From: a virus
Reading direction: 5' to 3' (one strand)
IMG/VR virus record: IMGVR_UViG_3300010296_000017
Coordinates: 1 to 42,424 of that record
Length of the DNA: 42,424 nt
Part shown: piece after piece, positions 22,505 through 29,460 of the stretch
Layout of the letters: each line of letters begins with the position of its first letter
Numbering within the stretch: the stretch's first letter is position 1
The notes under the pieces: generated by a model
Told to the model about the DNA's origin: nothing
What the model saw: only the letters and a program-made list of their open reading frames with translations
Database searches by the model: none
Program-made: the position numbers and the translations under genes

Positions 22505-22514
22505 TTGCGGCGTC
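22499..22514 (-). promoter_or_regulatory. GCAA-tetraloop hairpin competing with hammerhead B stem III
   Basis: On the minus strand GACGCC-GCAA-GGCGUC is a perfect 6-bp hairpin. Like the one at copy A it starts within the UGA stop codon of the upstream gene and takes up the 5' strand of stem III and the cleavage site. Confidence 0.65.
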
Positions 22515-22773
22515 ACGGCTCCGCCTCCGCCTCCGCCGCCCGGTCCAGCCGCTCCTCTCGAGCTCGTATGTCTTCGGCAATCTGGCGAGCTAGGCCGCGG
22601 GCCAGCTTATCGGCGAGCTCGCGCAGCCTGGCAGCAGCCTCGGGGGTGCAGTCGGGAGAGCTGGCGACCTCGCTTACGTGGCGGAGCTCGCACGGCCGGC
22701 AGAGCTGACTCGGGCTATCGTAGTCGGCCAAGCTGGCGCCGCAGCTGCCGCAAACACTTTCGGGGTTGTTCAT
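22513..22773 (-). CDS. Zinc-ribbon-like small protein, 86 aa
   Basis: ATG 22773, overlapping the previous stop as ATGA. CGSC near residues 8-11 and CRPC near 25-28 form two Cys pairs with the spacing of a zinc ribbon. The rest is a charged, Arg/Glu/Ala-rich helix, probably a coiled coil. It is the second of two adjacent small Cys-pair proteins, and its stop codon begins the hairpin of hammerhead B. Likely a nucleic-acid or protein-binding early protein. Confidence 0.75.
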   Translation of the reverse strand: MNNPESVCGSCGASLADYDSPSQLCRPCELRHVSEVASSPDCTPEAAARLRELADKLARGLARQIAEDIRAREERLDRAAEAEAEP

Positions 22774-22940
22774 CGGTTGATTCGGACGGCCTGGCCGCCC
22801 TCGGTGTCGGTGTCGTCGGGGAATACGTCGTACTGGAGAGCGGCCGCCCGGCGGTCTAGCCATTCCTCATAGGCTTCCCAGAGCTTTGCGCACTCCGGGC
22901 AAGGGAAGGGGCCTTCCTCGAGATTGCAGCGGCAGCTCAT
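22770..22940 (-). CDS. Small Cys-rich protein, 56 aa
   Basis: ATG 22940 lies within the stop of the previous gene (ATGA), and its TGA overlaps the next start. The product has Cys3, Cys5, Cys14 and Cys17, with the CPEC pair typical of a zinc knuckle, then an amphipathic helix (LWEAYEEWLDRRAAAL) and an acidic end. The fit at both ends strongly supports a real gene. Function unknown. Confidence 0.75.
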   Translation of the reverse strand: MSCRCNLEEGPFPCPECAKLWEAYEEWLDRRAAALQYDVFPDDTDTEGGQAVRINR

Positions 22941-23176
22941 CGCGCCTCCGTAATGGTTGAGACCGTCAGGCTCAGGTTGCCGGCGTGGTCGTGCACGGTT
23001 ACGGTGTGCTCGCCCAGGTGCGTGCGGTAGCTGCTGCCGTACTTGCCCTCAATCGTGTGCCAGTCCAACGGCCGGCGGGCCAGCTTTGTAACGTGGTCCT
23101 GGAACTGGGCCAGGGTCCAGCCTTTGCCGCGCCAGCAGTCCCGGAGCTGCCGGACCTCTTCTGCGTAGGTTCGCAT
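22937..23176 (-). CDS. Hypothetical protein, first gene of the leftward early operon
   Basis: 79 residues from ATG 23176, with AAGGGA upstream. The N-terminal half is helical and basic (YAEEVRQLRDCWRGKGWTLAQFQDHVTKLARR), which looks like a helix-turn-helix-sized unit. The second half is short beta strands with a His/Thr-rich HLGEHTVTVHDHAG. First in an operon and small, so it may be regulatory, but no family is recognised. Confidence 0.65.
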   Translation of the reverse strand: MRTYAEEVRQLRDCWRGKGWTLAQFQDHVTKLARRPLDWHTIEGKYGSSYRTHLGEHTVTVHDHAGNLSLTVSTITEAR

Positions 23177-23290
23177 TGCTATCCCTTTCGGTAGTGTGTA
23201 GCGGCGGAGCTCACCGCGAGCCCTGCCAGGTGGCTAAGTTACCATCGGCAGCCAAGCCTCACGCAATCAAAAAACAGCGGAGATTTCTAT
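23177..23290. promoter_or_regulatory. Divergent promoter region between early leftward and late rightward operons
   Basis: 114 bp between two divergent starts. It contains an imperfect inverted repeat TGGCT...AGCCA (about 23229-23252) and an A-run just before the small terminase gene. Both operons must be started near here, but I cannot fix convincing -35/-10 pairs. Confidence 0.4.
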
Positions 23291-24013
23291 ATGTGGAATG
23301 ATGCCCAAAAACAGGAAGAGCCGGGCGGGCAGCCCGCGGACGCCTGGCTGGCTCTCGGCTTGGCCGGCCCGGACGACGAGCTGCCCGCCAACGTGGGCGA
23401 GCTGCTCCCGCCGCCGGCCGATGGACCAGCCCGGGGAGCTGATCGCTTGCGCGAGCTGCTGCCGGCCCTCGTGGCCCACCTGCGCGCCGGCGTGCCTACT
23501 CCCTCGGCTACTCGGGCTCTCGGCTGCCAGGCCAGTTACCGATGGTGGCGCGAGCGAGCGGCGGAGGGACTCGAGCCCTACTGCTCGGCCCTCGCGTGCC
23601 TCGACCACGCGCGCTACCTGGCGGAGCTCGAGCTGCTGCAAGCGGTGAGGCGCGCGGCTCTGGGCACCCGGCGCAAGACCATCACGGTAGAAGAAGAGGG
23701 CCCCCACGGCCTGCGGCGCTCGGTCAAGCATATCGACGTGGAGCCGGACTGGCGGGCGGCGGCCTGGGCGCTCGAGCACACCCGGCAGGATACCTACGGC
23801 CTGGCGGCCGGGGAGGAGCTCGAGGCGGCGCAGGTAGACCCGCCGGCGATCATCATCGAGGGGCGAGCCGCGGATGCCCTGGCGGAGAGGCTTCGCCTCG
23901 GGCCTGGCGGGGACCAGCCGGCAGAGCTCGTCGGCGAGGGGCAGGAGCTCGAGCACCAGCAAGACGGCCAGGCGGACGGGCAGCGGCCGGCCAGGGGGGA
24001 GCAGCAGCAGTAG
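23291..24013 (+). CDS. Terminase small subunit-like DNA-binding protein
   Basis: 240 residues from ATG 23291 with GGAG 8 bp upstream. Residues 67-90 (GVPTPSATRALGCQASYRWWRER) form a helix-turn-helix. This is followed by a helical stretch with a Tyr-rich segment and DWRAAAWALEHTRQDTYG, a layout usual in phage small terminases. It would recognise the packaging site and hand DNA to the large subunit. The last 45 residues are Gln/Glu/Gly-rich low complexity. Unusually, the large subunit gene lies 7.5 kb downstream. A different DNA-binding protein is possible. Confidence 0.7.
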   Translation: MWNDAQKQEEPGGQPADAWLALGLAGPDDELPANVGELLPPPADGPARGADRLRELLPALVAHLRAGVPTPSATRALGCQASYRWWRERAAEGLEPYCSALACLDHARYLAELELLQAVRRAALGTRRKTITVEEEGPHGLRRSVKHIDVEPDWRAAAWALEHTRQDTYGLAAGEELEAAQVDPPAIIIEGRAADALAERLRLGPGGDQPAELVGEGQELEHQQDGQADGQRPARGEQQQ

Positions 24014-24436
24014 GACGGCCAGCAGCAGCGGCCAGCAGGGTAGGCAGCCCGCGCGGCAACCGGGCCCGGAGTCCCGTTTCCTATAGGGGGGGGTGGATCG
24101 TTCCAGGTAGCCACTCCCCATCAAACCGGGTTGGGACTCCTACTGATCTCCCTGGGGCCACCACGCATATTTGCACACCTACCCAGCGGGGCCGTTTGTA
24201 AGCTGCCTATTTTACACTTCTACCGGAGTAGTAGTTTCAACTGGATGCTAACTGGCCTTGAACTGGAGGGTCGATTTCCTCATCGTGGGGACGGCGGCGG
24301 CGCTCACTGCTTGCTTCGTTTGGTTATCACCAAGGCGGCGCGCTTGGTTTGGAAAGAGTGCCAAGGATGGCATTTTGGTGGTTGGTGCCTTGAGTGGCTT
24401 GCACGTGCGGCGTGGTTGTGTTGATTTGTGTTGGCC
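24014..24436. other. Intergenic region after the small terminase gene
   Basis: 423 bp. The first 100 bp continue the GC-rich CAGCAGC/GGCCAG repeats from the end of the terminase gene. Near 24080 is CCTATAGGGGGG. From about 24160 to 24260 the base composition drops to a lower GC level, as in promoter regions. A frame from TTG 24258 could encode a short membrane peptide (FLIVGTAAALTACFVWL), but it overlaps the next gene by about 50 bp and I do not call it. A packaging site is conceivable here because it adjoins the small terminase gene. Confidence 0.4.
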
Positions 24437-24874
24437 ATGGCGACGATCAGGATTGACCCTAGCGACAACGCGGGAGTGGTGGAGCTGACTGGCTATGCGG
24501 ACCAGGCGTTCGTGGCCGAGCTCTGGGTGTTGCAGCCGCTGGGTACGCAGCTGTCGTCGGTTCCTGGGGGCGTGGAGGAGCGGGGGCGTGTGTATGCTCC
24601 TCTGGACTGCCGCCAGTACGCGAGCTACGACGCGGAGATGCGGCCGGACACGCGCTCGCAGAGCACGGTGTCGCTCTCGGTGTTTCAGACTGCGTCGTTT
24701 CCGTACAACGAGCTGACGTTTGCGATCACCGCGGCTGATGCGGCTACGATGCAGAACTGGCCGGTCTCGCGTGGTGAGGGCATGGCGATGGGGGTGTTGA
24801 GTGGAACAGGCGAGCGCACGCCGTTGCTTCGGTGGCGCTGGCGGATCAGGAACCCTAGTGCTGCGAGGACGTGA
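24437..24874 (+). CDS. Hypothetical protein, 145 aa
   Basis: I chose ATG 24437 (MATIRID) over the GTG three codons upstream. The protein is beta-strand-rich throughout, with many Val, Thr and Ser, ending in a basic helix (LLRWRWRIRNPSAAR). This fits a small virion protein or an enzyme-free structural domain. It begins the appendage block, overlapping the next gene by one base. No family recognised. Confidence 0.65.
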   Translation: MATIRIDPSDNAGVVELTGYADQAFVAELWVLQPLGTQLSSVPGGVEERGRVYAPLDCRQYASYDAEMRPDTRSQSTVSLSVFQTASFPYNELTFAITAADAATMQNWPVSRGEGMAMGVLSGTGERTPLLRWRWRIRNPSAART

Positions 24875-25110
24875 TGACGGATAGTCTGGTTGACGTGCTG
24901 CGTGAGATGGTGCAGGAGTGCCGTCGCTATCGTGTGTCGGATGGTGAAATGTCCCGGATCAGGGTCCGTGCGGAGCATTTGCTGCGGGCGTATGACATGC
25001 CTGAGCAGCCTGTGGGGCCTTCTGAGCCCGTCGAGGACCCGCCGGAGCAGCTGTGGGTGCAGGTGGACGAGCCTGTGAACGCGGTGGAAGAGGACGGGGT
25101 CGATGGCTGA
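24874..25110 (+). CDS. Hypothetical protein, 78 aa
   Basis: ATG 24874 overlaps the preceding stop by one base (TGATG). The N-terminal 45 residues are helical and charged (LVDVLREMVQECRRYRVSDGEMSRIRVRAEHLLRAY). The C-terminal part is acidic and Pro-rich. It ends 8 bp inside the next gene, consistent with a coupled operon. No family recognised. Confidence 0.65.
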   Translation: MTDSLVDVLREMVQECRRYRVSDGEMSRIRVRAEHLLRAYDMPEQPVGPSEPVEDPPEQLWVQVDEPVNAVEEDGVDG

Positions 25111-25849
25111 CGAGCTATTTGCCAAGGTTGTTCCTGGCCTGATCGTTCAGGGAGAGCCTGGGGCCCAGCGCAACCGGGATCAGGTGTACACGGCCACGCA
25201 GGCTGTGACGTTCGACAACACGGGCGACCTGTACCGGGTGGATAACCTGGCGTCTGTAACGCTGCCGGCGTCGTTTCCTGCGACGATTGGGCTGCCGGAT
25301 CGCATGCCTGAGCTGAATCAGGGCCAAGGGCCGTGGTTTACTGCCGGCGAAAAGCTGGTTGTGGAGTGTCGGCTGCGGCTGGATCAGCAAAACACCAACG
25401 CGGCAGCTGCGATTTGGCTCGGGCCGGTGTGGGGTTCTACTGTGGAGACTGGAACTACCACGGTGGCCGATGCGGCAGTCATCATGGGCGGCGTCAACTC
25501 GAGCCTGGCCCAGATTGCGATGAAGACTCCGCCTGGCCAAGAGCCGGTGACTGGCGCGCTGATCACGGCGCGGTGGGAGATTCAGAGCCATGGGCCGCAG
25601 CTGCAAAGCGCAACGGTCGATTTCGACATTTATCAGCTCAACAACGACAACATCGGAGAGCAGCTGCCTGAGCGCGAAGGATATCCGCGCATGCGAACGT
25701 TCACGGAGGACCTCTCCGGCTCTGACTCGCAGCAGTTGTACTTCATGGCCAACGTGGTCACGGCCGACACGGGCGATCTGTCGTCCATTGACCTGAGGCT
25801 GCTGTCGGTCAATGCCTGGGTGTACGGGGCCCCGGGGGTGAACGGGTGA
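25103..25849 (+). CDS. Putative virion protein, 248 aa
   Basis: The ATG lies within the end of the previous gene. The protein is beta-rich with many Thr, Val, Gln and Asp residues and no obvious enzyme motif. Its surroundings (appendage genes, esterase, tail fibre) suggest a structural protein, possibly a small fibre or adhesin subunit. It ends in a Gly-Val-Asn-Gly tail that overlaps the start of the next short gene by 4 bp. Confidence 0.65.
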   Translation: MADELFAKVVPGLIVQGEPGAQRNRDQVYTATQAVTFDNTGDLYRVDNLASVTLPASFPATIGLPDRMPELNQGQGPWFTAGEKLVVECRLRLDQQNTNAAAAIWLGPVWGSTVETGTTTVADAAVIMGGVNSSLAQIAMKTPPGQEPVTGALITARWEIQSHGPQLQSATVDFDIYQLNNDNIGEQLPEREGYPRMRTFTEDLSGSDSQQLYFMANVVTADTGDLSSIDLRLLSVNAWVYGAPGVNG

Positions 25850-26013
25850 CAGAGGCCGTACGAGAGTCTTGGGCGCTAGTGGCGCGCACGGACCTGGAGG
25901 CTGTGGCTAAGCTGGCGGAAGACGTGATCGACGCTCAGAGCCGCGGCGAGTCCACGGAGCTCCTGGTGCTGCTCGGCCAGCTCAAGTTTGCCATTCAGGA
26001 GGCCCGCAAATGA
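25846..26013 (+). CDS. Small helical protein, 55 aa
   Basis: GTG 25846 overlaps the previous stop (GTGA), and its own stop overlaps the next start (ATGA). The product is mostly a single helix bundle of the form LEAVAKLAEDVIDAQ... LLVLLGQLKFAIQEARK, likely soluble. The tight overlaps at both ends are the main support. Function unknown. Confidence 0.7.
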   Translation: MTEAVRESWALVARTDLEAVAKLAEDVIDAQSRGESTELLVLLGQLKFAIQEARK

Positions 26014-26306
26014 AAGGCATCGCCTGTGCCGCTGTGTGCGCCGTTCTGCTGGCCGCTTGCCCGGGCACTATCCCGGGCTTCGTGACGGAAGAACGCTGCG
26101 CTGACGCCATTGAGAAGGCGTACAACGGGCAAATGACGCCGGCCGAGGCCAAGAGGTACATGCGCGAGCCAGAATCGTCAAGCTTCCCGTGGGAGCAGTT
26201 GCTGGTTCTGGGTGGAGCCGCGCTGGGTGTGCCGACGCTGGGCGTCGGCGCAGCTAGATACGTGCGACACCGTCGCGTTCAACACCAGGAGGACGACAAT
26301 GCCTAA
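26010..26306 (+). CDS. Lipoprotein with C-terminal membrane segment, unimolecular-spanin candidate
   Basis: 98 residues. Residues 1-17 are a lipoprotein signal ending in the lipobox Leu-Ala-Ala-Cys17. Residues about 63-81 are a second hydrophobic segment, followed by a basic RHRR stretch that would stay in the cytoplasm. An outer-membrane lipid anchor at one end and an inner-membrane segment at the other is the defining layout of phage u-spanins, which fuse the two membranes at lysis. The middle is only about 45 residues, short for spanning the periplasm, and no lysis gene is adjacent, so the call is tentative. A simple membrane lipoprotein is the alternative. Confidence 0.55.
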   Translation: MKGIACAAVCAVLLAACPGTIPGFVTEERCADAIEKAYNGQMTPAEAKRYMREPESSSFPWEQLLVLGGAALGVPTLGVGAARYVRHRRVQHQEDDNA

Positions 26307-26454
26307 CAAGAAGGGCCTGTACGACAACATTCACGCCAAGCGCAAGCGCATCAAAGCTGGCAGCGGCGAAAAAATGCGCAAGCCTGGGTCTAAGGGAGCG
26401 CCGACGGCCAAGGCGTTCAGGAAGTCGGCCAAGACGGCCAAGAAACGGCGGTAG
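26299..26454 (+). CDS. Small lysine-rich basic protein, 51 aa
   Basis: ATG 26299 follows an AGGAGG, which decides this start over the longer upstream frame. The product begins MPNKKGLYDNIHAKRKRIK, then SGEKMRKPGSKGAPTAKAF, and is about one third Lys/Arg. From memory, very similar short proteins occur in other tailed phages. Function unknown; the charge suggests binding DNA or RNA, or a place in the capsid. Confidence 0.85.
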   Translation: MPNKKGLYDNIHAKRKRIKAGSGEKMRKPGSKGAPTAKAFRKSAKTAKKRR

Positions 26455-26462
26455 CGCACGCG

Positions 26463-27791
26463 ATGGCTGATCCGTACTGGGTGACTGGAGACCCGGCCGA
26501 TGTCAACTCGGACATTGCGCCGCTCAAGTACGGACCTGGGCCGGACGAAGACGCCTACGTTTGGGACCCCAACCCCGACGTGACTCCATCTGGGGGTATG
26601 GCTGTGCTCGTTTGGGCCCACGGTGGCGGCAACCAGGGCGGCTCAGGCTTTACCAGCAACACGGCCGTGCCATTCGGGTTCCTCGAGGCCGTCTACGGGG
26701 TGTATTCGTTCGAGTACAACCACGAAAGTACCCCCGTGATGCTTGTCACCATCTCATACCCCATGGGCATGAGCTTGTGGCAAGGCATGGGGCGGGGAGC
26801 TCGGCCGCTGACCCGCAACCACGAGCCGGAGTCAGGGTGGCGAGCCATGCAAAAGGCCGTTGCCTGGGTCAAAGGCAAGATTGCTCGCGGTGAAGCACCG
26901 TTCACGCGTTGCAACAAGGACCTGGTGTACTCGGGTGGCATTTCTGCTGGCTCCACGTGGGCCATGCAAGCTGCGTTCTACCCACCGCTGCCGCACGCGA
27001 CCTATGGCGAGGACTCGTTGCCCAAGGCGCTGATTCTTCAGCATGGCGTGCCCGACGTAAACACGCACACACCTAGCGTCTCGAGCACGGACTTCATGCT
27101 CAACGGCCATTCGCGCTGGTATGGGCAGGGGCTGGCGCAGGCTGACGCGATCGTGGCGGCCGAGAAGGGCCTCACCGTGAGCTCGAGCGATCCGGCTGGC
27201 GTGGTTGGCTACCACACTAGCGGCTTCAACGAGCTGAAGCGCCGCATGGCCAGCAACGCATCCGGGCAGTACGGCCAGATCCCCATTGTGACGGCCTACC
27301 CGTCAAACAGTCGCACGGAGACCGAGCCGTGGACTATCGCTCACTCGGCTGCGCAGGGCGCTGCCCTGCATAGCTACCTCGCATCCACGCCAGAGTACAC
27401 GGCAACGCACTACCACCTGGCCAACACCGACGGCAATGAGTCCAACGTCACGGACGCGCTGCCGGGCGGCACGTGGGCCTACGCATGGAGCGACCAGGCC
27501 AACTGGGAACGCATGATTCAGGTGATGATCGACACCGGATACGACGTGTCGATTGAGCCTGACGACGCCGGAACGCCTACTTTCCCCGTTGCGCTGTCTG
27601 AGCACGGACTTTGGGCCCAAAACGGCGACAACCTAATGCACCAGAACACCGGCACCGGCATCTTCGACGTGCATTGGCTGTACAACCAGACCGGAGACTT
27701 CCCTAACACGACCACCTTCGCCCTAAACCAGCGAGGACACTACCTAGAAGCGCAGGACGACTCGGCCGTAGCGCTGCAAGCCCACTCCTGA
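26463..27791 (+). CDS. Alpha/beta hydrolase, putative carbohydrate esterase
   Basis: 442 residues. HGGG at 53-56, within VLVWAHGGGNQGG, is the oxyanion-hole motif of hormone-sensitive-lipase-like esterases, and the nucleophile elbow Gly159-Ile-Ser161-Ala-Gly163 lies at the expected distance. The catalytic acid and His cannot be placed with certainty. The chain is longer than a bare esterase (about 300), with a C-terminal segment from roughly 370 that may be a beta domain. Its position beside tail-fibre genes suggests a virion enzyme that removes acetyl or other ester groups from host surface polysaccharide. Substrate is inferred. Confidence 0.78.
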   Translation: MADPYWVTGDPADVNSDIAPLKYGPGPDEDAYVWDPNPDVTPSGGMAVLVWAHGGGNQGGSGFTSNTAVPFGFLEAVYGVYSFEYNHESTPVMLVTISYPMGMSLWQGMGRGARPLTRNHEPESGWRAMQKAVAWVKGKIARGEAPFTRCNKDLVYSGGISAGSTWAMQAAFYPPLPHATYGEDSLPKALILQHGVPDVNTHTPSVSSTDFMLNGHSRWYGQGLAQADAIVAAEKGLTVSSSDPAGVVGYHTSGFNELKRRMASNASGQYGQIPIVTAYPSNSRTETEPWTIAHSAAQGAALHSYLASTPEYTATHYHLANTDGNESNVTDALPGGTWAYAWSDQANWERMIQVMIDTGYDVSIEPDDAGTPTFPVALSEHGLWAQNGDNLMHQNTGTGIFDVHWLYNQTGDFPNTTTFALNQRGHYLEAQDDSAVALQAHS

Positions 27792-27792
27792 T

Positions 27793-28878
27793 ATGGCAAA
27801 CACCAAAATCACCGATCTGACGGCTCTGACTGCGCCGGTTGGCAGCGACCTGGTTTACATCGTGGACGTGTCCGACACTTCGGACGACCCGTCTGGCAGT
27901 AGCTTCAAGGTCACAGTCACGGACCTGCTGCGCGAAGGTATCGAGAACGTGCTGCTGGCCGGCGCGCACTCGATGCTGTACTGCAACGGCAGCACGGTTG
28001 CCTCGCGCCTGGATATCAGCGAGCGCACCGCGCTTATGCGCGGGGGAAGCGGCACTATTGTGGCCGGCACCGGACGATCGCTGCTAGATGAGGTCGTGGT
28101 TGGCGACACCACCAGCGAAACCAGCGCCAACAACTATCAGCCGCACTACTACAACCTGTGGAACGGCACCAACGGCGACCTGGATACCACCACGCTGACG
28201 TGGCCTATGTCCGGCAGCAACCTTGGCGCCGTTTCGGTCTATCACGATCCGACGGCCGACACCGCTGCGGTTATCAACCTGCCGGCCGCCAGCTCGAGCC
28301 TGGCGGGAGACCGCCTGTTTGTGTTCAACCGCAAAGCCGATGCTACATCCGGGTATGTCGAGGTCAGGAGCTCCACGGGCGGGTCTGGCTCTATGGTGGA
28401 CGAAGACACCCAGAACCAGGGGTGGCGTCTGCACTACGGAGACTTCGTTGGCTTTGAATGCAAGCTGGACGAGACCACGTCTGCCTACGAGTGGTATCAG
28501 TGCGCAGGCACCCCTCTCGAGGAGCGATACGAGCGCTTTGAAACCTCGGGCAGTCTGACGTTCGGCAACGGCACGCAGTACACCCCGGGCAAGGCTCACA
28601 TTGACGTGACTGCCGACGGGCAGACTATCACTCTTCCCAGCGCGTCTACCGGGCGTCGCTACCAGTACGCGATCCGCAACTACAACTCAGGCATCACGTT
28701 CACAACCGGAACGACTGTGGCCGCCGCCGGCTCAGACACCATCACTTGGGACCCTAGCGATACCGGCAACACTCAGGCCGTTATCACCAGCGGAACGCAC
28801 GCCTTCACGCGACTCGAGACCCGGGGCGACGGCGTTTGGTACGAAATGTACCAGTCGGGCACCGTGACCTACTCCTGA
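27793..28878 (+). CDS. Putative tail fibre or spike protein
   Basis: 361 residues. The N-terminus (KITDLTALTAPVGSDLVYIVDVSD) matches a common virion-attachment segment of phage fibre and spike proteins. The rest is Thr/Ser/Gly/Asn-rich and beta-stranded, with a repeated GTTVAAAGSDTITWDPSD-like pattern near the end. It follows the esterase gene directly, so the two may form one appendage, with this protein anchoring to the virion. Confidence 0.7.
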   Translation: MANTKITDLTALTAPVGSDLVYIVDVSDTSDDPSGSSFKVTVTDLLREGIENVLLAGAHSMLYCNGSTVASRLDISERTALMRGGSGTIVAGTGRSLLDEVVVGDTTSETSANNYQPHYYNLWNGTNGDLDTTTLTWPMSGSNLGAVSVYHDPTADTAAVINLPAASSSLAGDRLFVFNRKADATSGYVEVRSSTGGSGSMVDEDTQNQGWRLHYGDFVGFECKLDETTSAYEWYQCAGTPLEERYERFETSGSLTFGNGTQYTPGKAHIDVTADGQTITLPSASTGRRYQYAIRNYNSGITFTTGTTVAAAGSDTITWDPSDTGNTQAVITSGTHAFTRLETRGDGVWYEMYQSGTVTYS

Positions 28879-28881
28879 CCT

Positions 28882-29448
28882 ATGGCCGGCATCAAAGAGC
28901 AGCCTCGCGCGCGGGGCACCATTCGGTACGTGCTGATCGACGAGCGCACTGGCGACATTGTGGGCGAAGGTCAGCGCGAAAACATTATCACCGACGCAGG
29001 CATCACGGACATTGCCGAGGCAATGGCTCGAGCCTACGGCAGCGGCACGCCGGCTGTAACTAACGTGATGAACGTGGTGGCTCTTGGCCGTACCAGCCTT
29101 AGCCCGGGGGCGCCGGCCGCGTCTAACACGCTCAACAACATTGGCATTGGCGAAACGGCTGGGCTGGCAACGGTGGACTCTGGCTACCCCAAGCTGAATG
29201 CCACGACGGGCGATGATGCGTCGAACTCAACGTCAGGTGGGGCCGACATCCTGACGTGGCGGGCCACGTGGGCGGCTGGCACGTATGACTACGCTGATAT
29301 TGACGACGTGGCCATTACCGAAAGCGGCGCAGCTATCCCGGCTTCGGGCCAGTCCATCCTCAATCACTCCGATGGGCTTGCTATCGACAAATCCGGCGGC
29401 AACAAGACCCTGCGCCTGTGGGTGAACATCAGCATCACCAGGCCGTAG
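28882..29448 (+). CDS. Putative appendage protein, 188 aa
   Basis: ATG 28882 starts 3 bp after the fibre gene. The N-terminal RGTIRYVLIDERTGDIVGEGQRENIITDAGITDIAEAMARA is a strand-turn-helix unit. The rest is Gly/Thr/Asn/Ala-rich beta structure typical of phage fibre subunits and their chaperones. No known enzyme motif. Likely a structural or accessory appendage protein. Confidence 0.65.
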   Translation: MAGIKEQPRARGTIRYVLIDERTGDIVGEGQRENIITDAGITDIAEAMARAYGSGTPAVTNVMNVVALGRTSLSPGAPAASNTLNNIGIGETAGLATVDSGYPKLNATTGDDASNSTSGGADILTWRATWAAGTYDYADIDDVAITESGAAIPASGQSILNHSDGLAIDKSGGNKTLRLWVNISITRP

Positions 29449-29460
29449 GTTGCATTATCT

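Noticed and set aside
23634-23960. Recurrent GAGCTCGAG 9-mer in the small terminase gene and elsewhere
   Set aside because: In most copies it is read as Glu-Leu-Glu with the genome's favoured codons; without a count against expectation it cannot be called a signal.
23267-24124. 285-codon minus-strand frame opposite the small terminase gene
   Set aside because: Composition is Leu/Pro/Arg-rich as expected for an antisense shadow, and the plus-strand frame has an HTH and a ribosome binding site.
24258-24488. Small frame with a possible membrane segment from a TTG start
   Set aside because: It overlaps the start of the next gene by about 50 bp, has no clear ribosome binding site, and its C-terminal part looks like out-of-frame sequence.
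25106-25112. CTGACGA at the start of the 248-aa gene
   Set aside because: No GAAA element or pairing stems follow.
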